From CAYQTE01 sp964420285 (GTDB lineage: Bacteria; Planctomycetota; Phycisphaerae; Tepidisphaerales; Tepidisphaeraceae): a DNA stretch of 64,000 nt. The stretch covers positions 1 through 64,000 of the forward strand of contig CAYQTE010000019.1 in NCBI GenBank assembly GCA_964420285.1, read 5' to 3'. Numbering within the stretch: position 1 is the stretch's first letter; each line of letters begins with the position of its first letter. The position numbers were made by a program, and so were the translations under genes. Of the stretch, positions 53,332 to 61,903 are shown one piece after another. A model generated the notes under the pieces. That model searched no databases. It was given only the letters and a program-made list of their open reading frames with translations, and was not told where the DNA came from.

Positions 53332-53863
53332 GGCAAACCATATTCCGGTGCTGGCGGCACTTCTCCATATTTCGGAAGTTTCAAAAAATACCATGCCGCC
53401 AGTTCCGCAGTGATTCTGAAATCCGGGCTGGGTTGCCCGCCTTGCCGTTGCCTGCCGTTTCCCAGCAGGTCTGGCCTGTAAGAAGTCGCCAAATCCCGGA
53501 CAGCGGAATCAACCCCCCCCGCCGGCGCATATTGCGACCGCAACGGCGGCGGCCCGTGCCACGATGACTTCCAGCGGCAGGATAACAGCAATCCCAACCG
53601 CGAAGCACCGACGCCCAAGCGCGCAAGCTGGCAGGCAATCAGCCAAGTCCAATAACGTGTAATCGCTCTGCGCGGAACGTTCCACGTTTGATCGACGGCG
53701 GTGCGCTGCAAACGGAATCTCGCAAAAAAGTAACGTGCTCCTTACCCGCCGTCCTATTCCAGACGATCGATATATACGTTGCAAGCGCTACAAATACCGC
53801 AGGTTCAACTCTACCAGCCTGTGGCAAAAGTCGCGCCGACGGGAGTTTGGCGAAGGGTATCAT
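53332..53863. other. 532-base gap, no gene
   Basis: No believable coding frame. The stretch holds the presumed promoters of the divergent epimerase and receptor genes. TATATA at 53771-53776 is the only AT-rich box. The last 70 bases before the receptor ATG can form a closing stem and two hairpins (53794-53860). Confidence 0.6.
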
Positions 53864-56070
53864 ATGGCAGCCCATAGGCGACGGTGGTCGATCACATTCA
53901 CGATTGTGCTGGCGACGGCGTCTTTGGCCCTGGCCGACGACACTCCGCCGGCCACGCAGCCCGCGACCTCCGGCACGCCTGCCGCGTCCGGAGGCGACTT
54001 CACGAACATGTCGCTGGAGGATCTGCTCAACGTTCAAGTCGTGGGGCCGGCCGGGTTGACGGCCACCGACGTGCGGCATCTGCCCCTTGACGTGACGGAG
54101 CTTGATGCCCGGGATATCGAGCACTCGGGGGCTGAGGATCTGAATCACTTGTTCCAGGACTACGTGCCCAACGCGGAAATCATCAACCATCACGCGCCGG
54201 AGATGAATCTGGGATTCAACGGGATCATCAGCGACCGCGAGGACAAGTATCTCTACCAGGTCAACGGCGTCACGCTGAACAACCGAATGCTGTTCGGCGC
54301 CAACGATGAACGCGACCTGCCGCTCATGGGAGATATTAACATGGTTGATGTGGTGACCGGACCGGCGTCGGCCACCTACGGCTCGGGCGCGCTGGCGGGC
54401 GTCATTGATGTCAACACGTACAACGGACTGACGTTCCAGGGATCGGACGTCACCGTGCGGCAGGGCCTCGTGGACCAGTATACATCCGCCGAGGCCCGGT
54501 ACGGCCGCAAATTGAGCGATACCTCCGGCTTGTTTGTGTACTACGGGTACGCCGACATGTCCGGAACCGACGATTCCTATTTTATTGGCAAATCGTACCC
54601 GGCGACAAACGGCCTGCCCGCCAATATCGCGGGTCAGCCCTATTCCGGCCCGAAGGACAACGACGGCACGACCGCGTTTGGCGCGCCGTGGCAAAAGGCC
54701 TTTGTGAGCTATGTGGACGGGCCTTGGGAACTATGGGGGCGCTTCACCCAGGACGGAAGCGAGACACAACCCCGCCGCGATATCTACACCAACTCCAAAC
54801 CGGCGAATGATCCCGTGGACACATGGACGGAAGGACGCTCGACCGAAAATCAACAGGTAACCGCGACGGCCCGCTTCAGGAAGGATCTGTCGCAGACCTG
54901 GAACCTGGATCTGCTGCAAAGCTACGACGTGTGGGTGGCGACGGACCAGCGCTGGGGCGACAGCCCGGGCAAGCCAGTGCGGGTTTCCGACGAGAACCAG
55001 CTCTTCAGCCATGCGATAGCGACATGGACGCCGTGTGATTCCCAGTCAATCGCCTTCGGGACCGAGTATTCGCATCTGTGGTACGATGATCCCCCGGACT
55101 CCGACTCGCTGGACAGCACGCCGGTGGTAACCCAGCGAACCTGGCAGGTCGACACGATCTCGTTCCTGGCGGAAGACCAGTGGAAGATCGATAAGCAGTG
55201 GACGCTGTTCCTCAGCGCGCGGACCGACAAGAACACATTTACGCATTGGCTGCTGTCGCCGCGCGGCACGCTGGTCTACACGCCCACCAGGGACGACACG
55301 ATCAAATTCATCGAAGGCAAAGCCGACCGCCGCCAGGACGACGAAACTCTGTGGGGCCAGTGGGAACGCACCGGAACCTTCGCCAGTCCGGAAACCCTCG
55401 GCACCACGGAGCTCGAATACGAACACAAATTGACCAAACAACTCAAATTCGGCGCCAATGGATTCCTGGAAAATTACAACGCCGTCGGCTGGGATCCCAA
55501 TGCCCTGGAGGCCACAACACTCGGCCGGTTCGAGATTGCCGGTGGAGAACTCGCGCTGAACTACAAATCCGACTCCACGCGGTGGACGTTCTCGGAAGGT
55601 GTCTCAACGCTGGTGCATGCCAGTGTGCCCTACGGATCACCCCGGCCTCGCAGGGAATCAGCGCCGCGCCGTATGGGTACGGCAACGAACTGGCCGAGTG
55701 GGCTCCCTCGATCACCAAGCTGGCGGTCGAGCACGACCTGACCCGACAATGGACGGCCAGCGCCTCGATGGTCTATTACTCCGGTTTCCCCGGCGCAAAG
55801 GATTATTCCCATTACGCCGCCACGCTCACTTCCGCTCCTTCGGCCGTGCCGCTCAGCGACCCGGGAAACAACACCGCCTACGGCCCGAACTTGTACGTGA
55901 ACATGGGACTGGAGTACCACCCATCGAAGAATTGGACGTTCCGCGTGGACGCGTACAACCTTGAATCCCTCGTGGACCCGAAGTTGTCGAAGGTCAATTA
56001 CATCCTGCGCGAATCCGAATACAACGAACAGCCCGCCGCCGTTGCCTTCATGATCCGCTACACGTTCTGA
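53864..56070 (+). pseudogene. TonB-dependent outer membrane receptor, frameshifted
   Basis: A signal peptide (about residues 1-24), the SLEDLLNVQV motif common at the start of TonB receptors, a plug domain (about 60-185, LYQVNGVTLNNRM, GDINMVDVVTGPASATYGSGALAGVIDVNT) and a beta-barrel. The frame from 53864 runs to a stop at 55741 with an abnormal Arg/Ser-rich end; the true barrel continues one frame lower from about 55636 (GISAAPYGYGNELAEW ... AAVAFMIRYTF) and ends at 56070 with a terminal Phe, as outer-membrane barrels do. The shift lies near 55631-55638 and fits one missing base. Genuine inactivation or a sequencing error cannot be told apart here. Full-length product would be about 735 residues. 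Confidence 0.82.
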
Positions 56071-56216
56071 CCGGACCATAGGCGTAGGGAAATGCGGGAT
56101 TTCAGTACCGGCGAACCGTCACAGCGTCCAGCTATCCGGTCGGGAACAGATCGCCGATGCGATGGGATTCGCCTGCCGGCAACCGGGCATTCTAATGCGG
56201 CACCAAATTCGCTCCG

Positions 56217-56822
56217 ATGGATGTAATTGAGGAGCCAGACATTGAGTGCGTTTCAAATTGCATGGCTTTCCAGATGCACGTTTTGACGACTAGCGTTTGT
56301 TCGATTGTGGCGGCTGTGGTTTTGCCGGGTTTGTGCGACCCCGCTCTGGCCGACGCGCCGTCCCTCCAACATCAGGTTGAGGGCGCGTTCATCTACAACT
56401 TCACGCAATACGTCGAATGGCCGCCCCAGGCGTTTGCGGACGGCGGATCGCCTTTTGTCGTCATGGTGATCGGGGACGATGCTTTTGCCAAGGAGTTGGA
56501 ACAAATCATGGCCGGCAAGGCTGTTGAGAAGCGGCAGATTGTTGTTCAACACTGCGCTTCGGCCGACAAAATCGGCGGTTGCCAGATTCTGTTCGTTCCG
56601 GCCTCCCAGAACAATTCGCTGAAGACGATCATTGAAGCCATCGGCACCAAACCGGTTTTGACGGTGGGCGAGAGTGATTCGTTCATGCCCGACGGCGGCG
56701 GGATTCGTCTGTTCGTGGAGGACGGGAAGATGAAATTCGAATTGGACCCGGATGTGCTGGAGGCATCAAAGCTGCGGCCCAGCGCCAAGTTGATGAAACT
56801 GGCCAGGATTTACCACAGGTAA
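56217..56822 (+). CDS. YfiR-family periplasmic protein (DUF4154)
   Basis: 201 residues. Signal peptide, then VEGAFIYNFTQYVEWPPQAF, VVMVIGDDAFAKEL, CQILFVPASQNNSLKTIIEAI, KPVLTVGESDSFMPDGGGIRLFVEDGKMKFELDPDVLEASKLRPSAKLMKLARI, the YfiR signature. In Pseudomonas YfiR restrains the diguanylate cyclase YfiN from the periplasm. Here the next gene's sensor part would be the partner. Start 56217 or the inner ATG 56262. Confidence 0.92.
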   Translation: MDVIEEPDIECVSNCMAFQMHVLTTSVCSIVAAVVLPGLCDPALADAPSLQHQVEGAFIYNFTQYVEWPPQAFADGGSPFVVMVIGDDAFAKELEQIMAGKAVEKRQIVVQHCASADKIGGCQILFVPASQNNSLKTIIEAIGTKPVLTVGESDSFMPDGGGIRLFVEDGKMKFELDPDVLEASKLRPSAKLMKLARIYHR

Positions 56823-56838
56823 GCGTCGGAGTTGGACC

Positions 56839-59199
56839 ATGCCCAGGCTGAAGAACCTGAAAACAAAACTGCTGGCCATGAACCTGGCGACGACGTTCGC
56901 CGCGCTGTCGGCTGCATGCGCCGTACTGTGCGCCTGCGATTACATCACGTTCCGAAGCGCCATGGTGAGCGACACGACGACCCATGCCAGGATCGTGGCC
57001 GACAACAGCACGGCCGCCTTGTCGTTCGGAGACGAAAAAGACGCCGCCGAAACCCTTGCGTCGCTGCGCACGTCGCCGCATATCGTGGCCGCCTGCACGT
57101 ACGACCGGACGGGCAAGTGTCTGGCGACGTATTTCCGCGACAAAACCGTTGCGCCGTCCCTGCCAGGCGATCTGCCGCCGGAGAGCCACCGATTCAAGAA
57201 CGATCTGCTGGAGGTTTCGTGCGGTGTTGAAATGAACGGCAACGTGTTGGGGTCGGTGTGCATTCAATCGGATCTGGCGGCACTGCACGCCCGGACCCAC
57301 AGCTACGCGGCCGGATTCGGCATTGCGGTGCTGGGCGCGCTACTGGTGGCCATGGGGCTGGCCGGTCGACTGGCGCGGTTTATCGCCGGCCCGGTGCAGC
57401 ATCTGAGCCGCACGGCCCAGGAGGTCTCCCGGGACCGCAATTATTCCGTGAGGGCGGTAAAGACCACGCAGGACGAACTGGGCGATCTGGTGGATTGCTT
57501 CAACGCCATGCTCCAGCAGATTCAGAGCCGCGATGAACAATTGCGGCTGCACAAGAATCACCTGGAGGAGATTGTAAACGCCCGAACAGCGGAGTTGTCG
57601 ACCGCCAAGGACAAGGCCGAGGAGGCCAACCGCGCCAAGAGCGCGTTTCTGACCAACATGAGCCACGAAATACGCACGCCGATGACGGCCATACTCGGTT
57701 ACGCCGACCTCATGCTCTCGCAGACACAAACCATGTCCGACCGGATCAACTGCCTGCAGGTCGTGCAGCGGAACGCACGGCACCTGATGGATTTGATCAA
57801 CGACATCCTGGATATCAGCAAGATCGAAGCGGAAAAGATGACCGTCGAGAGCATTCCGCATGACGTCGCGCAAACGGTCGTCGAAGTGGCGTCGATGCTG
57901 CGGCCTAAGGCGCTGCTCAAGGGTCTGTCACTTGGCGTCGAGTTCGTCGGCCCGATCCCCGCCAGCATCCTGACGGACCCTCTTCGACTCAAGCAGGTGC
58001 TGGTGAATCTCACGGGCAACGCCATCAAATTCACCGAGCGCGGCGAGGTCTGCCTCGCGGTGCGCGTTGAAGACCAGGGAGCCGACAGCCGCGTTGTGTT
58101 TGAAGTGCGCGACACGGGAATGGGCATGAACCCCGAGCAGATTGCGCGGCTGTTCCAGCCCTTTGTGCAGGCGGACGACTCGATGACCCGCAAATATGGC
58201 GGGACCGGACTGGGTTTGGTTATCAGCAAGCGCTTGGCCGGCTACATGGGCGGCGATCTGACAGTCCGGTCGGAGCCCGGCAAAGGGAGCGTGTTCTCGC
58301 TGGCGATCAGGGCGGGATCGCTCCAGGGCGCGGAAATGCGGCATGGGCTCACCGAATCGATGCTTTCCATGAGCAGCCAGGTTTCCGACGAGAGCGAGAT
58401 CAAACTGTCCGGCAGGATCCTGCTGGCCGAAGACGGCGTCGACAACCAGCAGCTCCTGACGCTGTACCTGAGCATGGCGGGCGCCGAGGTCGTGGTGGCG
58501 GAAAATGGACGCATCGCCGTCGACCGCATGCGCAGCGAGCGATTCGATCTTGTGCTGATGGACATGCAGATGCCCGAGCTGGACGGCTACGGCGCCACGC
58601 GCGAACTGCGCCGGCTCGGATACGCACTGCCGATCGTTGCCTTGACGGCCCACGCCATGTCCGGCGACCGTGAGCTGTGCCTGAACGCGGGCTGCACCGA
58701 CTATCTGACCAAACCCATCGACCGCAACCTGCTGCTGCGGACCACCGCGTTCTATCTGGCCAATACCAGCCGCGCCGCCGCGAGGCGAGCGGCTGACAAA
58801 GCCCCCTCCGGCCCCAGGCCGCCGGCACCGCCGGCTCCACAGCCATCGGATTCAGCAGTTGTCCCGTGCGCCGGTGGAACCAGCGACGCGATGCATCGGG
58901 CTGTGCAGGCCTATATCGGCCGGTTGCCGGCGCGCGTGGGATCGCTTGTCGCGCTTCTGGAGGCCGGTGATTTGGAAGAGCTGCGGCGGCTTGCGCATCA
59001 GCTCAAAGGATCGGGATCGGGATTCGGATTTCCCCCGATCACGCAGACCGCCGCCCGCCTGGAGGCGGCAATCAAGGGCGATCGCGATCTGCAGCAGATT
59101 TCCGGTGCCGTCAATGAACTTGTCGAGTTTATGAGGTCCATCAATGGATACGACCGAAATGCGGAGCACAACGCAGCGGCAGAAGCTCCTCATTGTTGA
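56839..59199 (+). CDS. Hybrid sensor histidine kinase with YfiN-like input
   Basis: 786 residues. Membrane helix (about 10-35), periplasmic CHASE8-like domain (about 36-150, HARIVADNSTAALSFGDEKDAAETLASLRTSP is the YfiN-type pattern), second helix (about 155-180), HAMP, then HisKA with His276 (NMSHEIRTPM), an HATPase domain (GTGLGLVISKRLAG), a receiver with Asp575 (LVLMDMQMPELDGYG) and a C-terminal HPt with His720 (LAHQLKGSG). A complete phosphorelay in one protein. GGAG precedes the ATG by 8 bases, 17 bases after yfiR. Overlaps the next gene by 56 bases. Confidence 0.93.
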   Translation: MPRLKNLKTKLLAMNLATTFAALSAACAVLCACDYITFRSAMVSDTTTHARIVADNSTAALSFGDEKDAAETLASLRTSPHIVAACTYDRTGKCLATYFRDKTVAPSLPGDLPPESHRFKNDLLEVSCGVEMNGNVLGSVCIQSDLAALHARTHSYAAGFGIAVLGALLVAMGLAGRLARFIAGPVQHLSRTAQEVSRDRNYSVRAVKTTQDELGDLVDCFNAMLQQIQSRDEQLRLHKNHLEEIVNARTAELSTAKDKAEEANRAKSAFLTNMSHEIRTPMTAILGYADLMLSQTQTMSDRINCLQVVQRNARHLMDLINDILDISKIEAEKMTVESIPHDVAQTVVEVASMLRPKALLKGLSLGVEFVGPIPASILTDPLRLKQVLVNLTGNAIKFTERGEVCLAVRVEDQGADSRVVFEVRDTGMGMNPEQIARLFQPFVQADDSMTRKYGGTGLGLVISKRLAGYMGGDLTVRSEPGKGSVFSLAIRAGSLQGAEMRHGLTESMLSMSSQVSDESEIKLSGRILLAEDGVDNQQLLTLYLSMAGAEVVVAENGRIAVDRMRSERFDLVLMDMQMPELDGYGATRELRRLGYALPIVALTAHAMSGDRELCLNAGCTDYLTKPIDRNLLLRTTAFYLANTSRAAARRAADKAPSGPRPPAPPAPQPSDSAVVPCAGGTSDAMHRAVQAYIGRLPARVGSLVALLEAGDLEELRRLAHQLKGSGSGFGFPPITQTAARLEAAIKGDRDLQQISGAVNELVEFMRSINGYDRNAEHNAAAEAPHC

Positions 59200-61783
59200 G
59201 GACTCGGCCGATATTCATGACCTGGTGCAGGTGTGGCTGGAGGGCGAGCCCCTCGAGTTCTTCTCCTGCTTCAACGGCCAGCAGGCTCTGTCCATGGCCG
59301 TTGACGTGCGTCCCGACCTGATCCTGCTGGACGTTGATCTGCCCGGCCTGGACGGCTTTGAGGTTTGCACGCAACTGAAGGCCGATCCGCGCGTCCGGGA
59401 GATCCCGGTGGTGTTCCTCACCGGCGCCGCCAGCACGCAGGAGAAACTGCGGGGCCTGGCGCTGGGCGCCGCCGATTACGTCGTCAAGCCGTTTGATCCC
59501 GCTGAAATGCGTGCCCGCGTTTGCTCGTCGCTGCGCACCAAGCGACTGATGGACCTGCTGGAGCAGAAAGCCTATAGGCTGCAGGAGAGTGAAGAGCGGT
59601 TCCGCGTGCTGGCCGAAAACTCCTCGGACGTGATTTCCCGGCATGCCCCCGACGGCGCCTACCTCTTCGCCTCCCCGGCGGCGCTGGCGATCCTGGATTA
59701 CCCGCCCGACTCGCTGGTGGGCCGCACTCTCAGTGATTTTGTGCATCCCGATGACCTGGCCGCCGTCAACGCCTGTTACTGGCGGCCCCGCTCCGACGGG
59801 GAAACCGGGACAGTCGAATTCCGATTTCGGCGCGGCAACGGCCAGTACATCTGGCTGGAATCAACCTGCCGAACCCTGATTGATCCGCTCACGCGGGCGG
59901 TTTACGAAATCCATGCCTCGGCTCGCGACATTACCCGCCGCAAGCAGATGGAAGAACGCGAGGAGCTTCGCGCCGCGGTGCTCGAGATGGTTGCGCAGGG
60001 TCGGCCGCTGAACAACATTCTCCGCCGCCTGATCGAGGGCGCCGAGCGGCAGGAGCCGCAGGCGGCGGCGGCCGCTGTGATGCTCAACGCCGGCATCGTC
60101 CATCATTGTGCTCCCAGCCTCCCGCCCTCACTGGCAAGGTCCATCGAGCTGCAATTGTATTCGCTGCTGCAGCGGTTCTATGATTTGAGTTCCGGCGGCA
60201 AGGATCGCGTCATTGTGTGCGACCTCATGAACGATCCCGCGTGGGCAGGGTTGCGTCCGATGCTGGTCGAGCACGGGCTCAAAACCTGCTGGGCAATCCT
60301 GGTCCGATTCCGCTCCCGCGAGGCCACGGGCGCCTTTGCCTTCTACCACCGCGATCACGCGCGGCCCGGCCCCTCGGCCGTGGAATTCCTTCGCCTGGCC
60401 GGCGATCTTACCGGCGTTGCCGTCGAACAAAGTCAATTCACCGATCAACTGACCTTTCAGGCCCATCACGACGCGATGACCCGTCTGCCCAACCGCACGC
60501 TGTTCACCGAGTCGCTGCGCCAGGCGCTGACCAGAGCCGCCCGCACCGGTCGAACCGTCGGTGTACTGCTCATCGACGTCGATCGCTTCAAGTACATCAA
60601 CGACACCTACGGCCATCAGGCCGGCGACGAGGTGTTGTGCCAGGTCGCCCGACGGCTGCAAAACCGGCTCCGCGCCAGCGATGTTCTGGCCCGAATGGGC
60701 GGCGACGAATTTGCCGTCATACTCTCGGATCTGACCCAACCGACCGACGCCCATAATGTCGCCTGCGCCATTGTCGGCGAGTTCGGCAACCCCATCGATC
60801 TGCACGGCCGAAAGCAGTTCATCACCGTCAGCATCGGCTCGGCCACACTGGGGCGCGATGCGCCCGACGCCAGCTCGCTGCTGAAGAACGCGGATCTGGC
60901 GCTGTACCGCGCCAAGGATGACGGTCGAAACACGGCCCGTTCTTTTTCGGCGGAAATGGAAACCGGCTCGGTCGAGCGCATGGAAATGGAAAGCGCCCTT
61001 CGCGAAGCCGTCGCCAGAAACCAGCTTCTCCTGCAATATCAGCCAAAGGTGAACACGGATGGGAGAATCGTGGGGCTGGAAGCGCTGTTGCGCTGGAAGC
61101 ACCCCGTATTCGGCGTGGTTCCTCCCGGCAAGTTCATCCCGCTGGCCGAGGACACGGGGATGATCATTCCCATCGGCGCCTGGGTCATGCAGGAAGCGGC
61201 GCGGCAGGCCCGCGCGTGGAAGGCCGCCGGACTCCCCGTCCTTCCCATCTCCGTCAATGTCTCCGCTCTCCAGTTCGCACAACCCGATTTCGTTCACACC
61301 GTGTCCAGAACCCTGGCCCTCTGCGCGCTGGCGGAAAACTGGCTGGAATTGGAACTGACCGAGAGCCTCATCATGCGCAACATCTGTGATGCCGAGGACA
61401 AGCTCGCCCAATTGCGCGAATTGGGAGTGGCGACAGCCGTCGACGACTTCGGCGTCGGCTATTCTTCCCTGGCCTATCTCCAGCGTCTTTCACTCGACAC
61501 GCTGAAGATCGACCATTCCTTCGTCAATGCCATCGAAAACGGTCACCAGCGGGGCAACGGCCGGGCCATTATCGGAGCGATTGTCGCACTGGCGCGGAGC
61601 CTTGGCTTGCGAGTCGTGGCCGAAGGCGTCGAAACCCCGGCTCAGCGCGACTTCCTGCTGCAAATCGGGTGTCAGATCTTCCAGGGGTTTCTCTACTGCG
61701 CTCCGGCGGACGCAGCGAAGATCGAGCCACTGCTGCGCAAGCAGACCTGCCTGGCGCCGCAGGCTCTGGCCCAACCGGCCTGA
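59144..61783 (+). CDS. REC-PAS-GGDEF-EAL c-di-GMP signalling protein
   Basis: 879 residues, cytoplasmic. Receiver domain (about 14-130, phospho-acceptor in LILLDVDLPGLDG), PAS (about 148-265), GAF-like (about 280-430), GGDEF at residues 519-523 and EAL domain starting with E646-A-L. Both catalytic motifs are intact, so it may make and degrade c-di-GMP, with phosphorylation from the upstream HPt choosing the output. GAGG lies about 7 bases before the ATG. The 56-base overlap with the kinase gene implies tight coupling. Confidence 0.95.
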   Translation: MDTTEMRSTTQRQKLLIVEDSADIHDLVQVWLEGEPLEFFSCFNGQQALSMAVDVRPDLILLDVDLPGLDGFEVCTQLKADPRVREIPVVFLTGAASTQEKLRGLALGAADYVVKPFDPAEMRARVCSSLRTKRLMDLLEQKAYRLQESEERFRVLAENSSDVISRHAPDGAYLFASPAALAILDYPPDSLVGRTLSDFVHPDDLAAVNACYWRPRSDGETGTVEFRFRRGNGQYIWLESTCRTLIDPLTRAVYEIHASARDITRRKQMEEREELRAAVLEMVAQGRPLNNILRRLIEGAERQEPQAAAAAVMLNAGIVHHCAPSLPPSLARSIELQLYSLLQRFYDLSSGGKDRVIVCDLMNDPAWAGLRPMLVEHGLKTCWAILVRFRSREATGAFAFYHRDHARPGPSAVEFLRLAGDLTGVAVEQSQFTDQLTFQAHHDAMTRLPNRTLFTESLRQALTRAARTGRTVGVLLIDVDRFKYINDTYGHQAGDEVLCQVARRLQNRLRASDVLARMGGDEFAVILSDLTQPTDAHNVACAIVGEFGNPIDLHGRKQFITVSIGSATLGRDAPDASSLLKNADLALYRAKDDGRNTARSFSAEMETGSVERMEMESALREAVARNQLLLQYQPKVNTDGRIVGLEALLRWKHPVFGVVPPGKFIPLAEDTGMIIPIGAWVMQEAARQARAWKAAGLPVLPISVNVSALQFAQPDFVHTVSRTLALCALAENWLELELTESLIMRNICDAEDKLAQLRELGVATAVDDFGVGYSSLAYLQRLSLDTLKIDHSFVNAIENGHQRGNGRAIIGAIVALARSLGLRVVAEGVETPAQRDFLLQIGCQIFQGFLYCAPADAAKIEPLLRKQTCLAPQALAQPA

Positions 61784-61903
61784 TCCGCACATATCGTTTG
61801 ACGTTCCCGACGGGCGTGGGGATGATGGGCGGCCGTTACGCTGATGGCGGCGCGCACATCGGGCGGTCGTGGACCGTCGGCGCTGCTCGAGTGAGGAGAC
61901 GAG

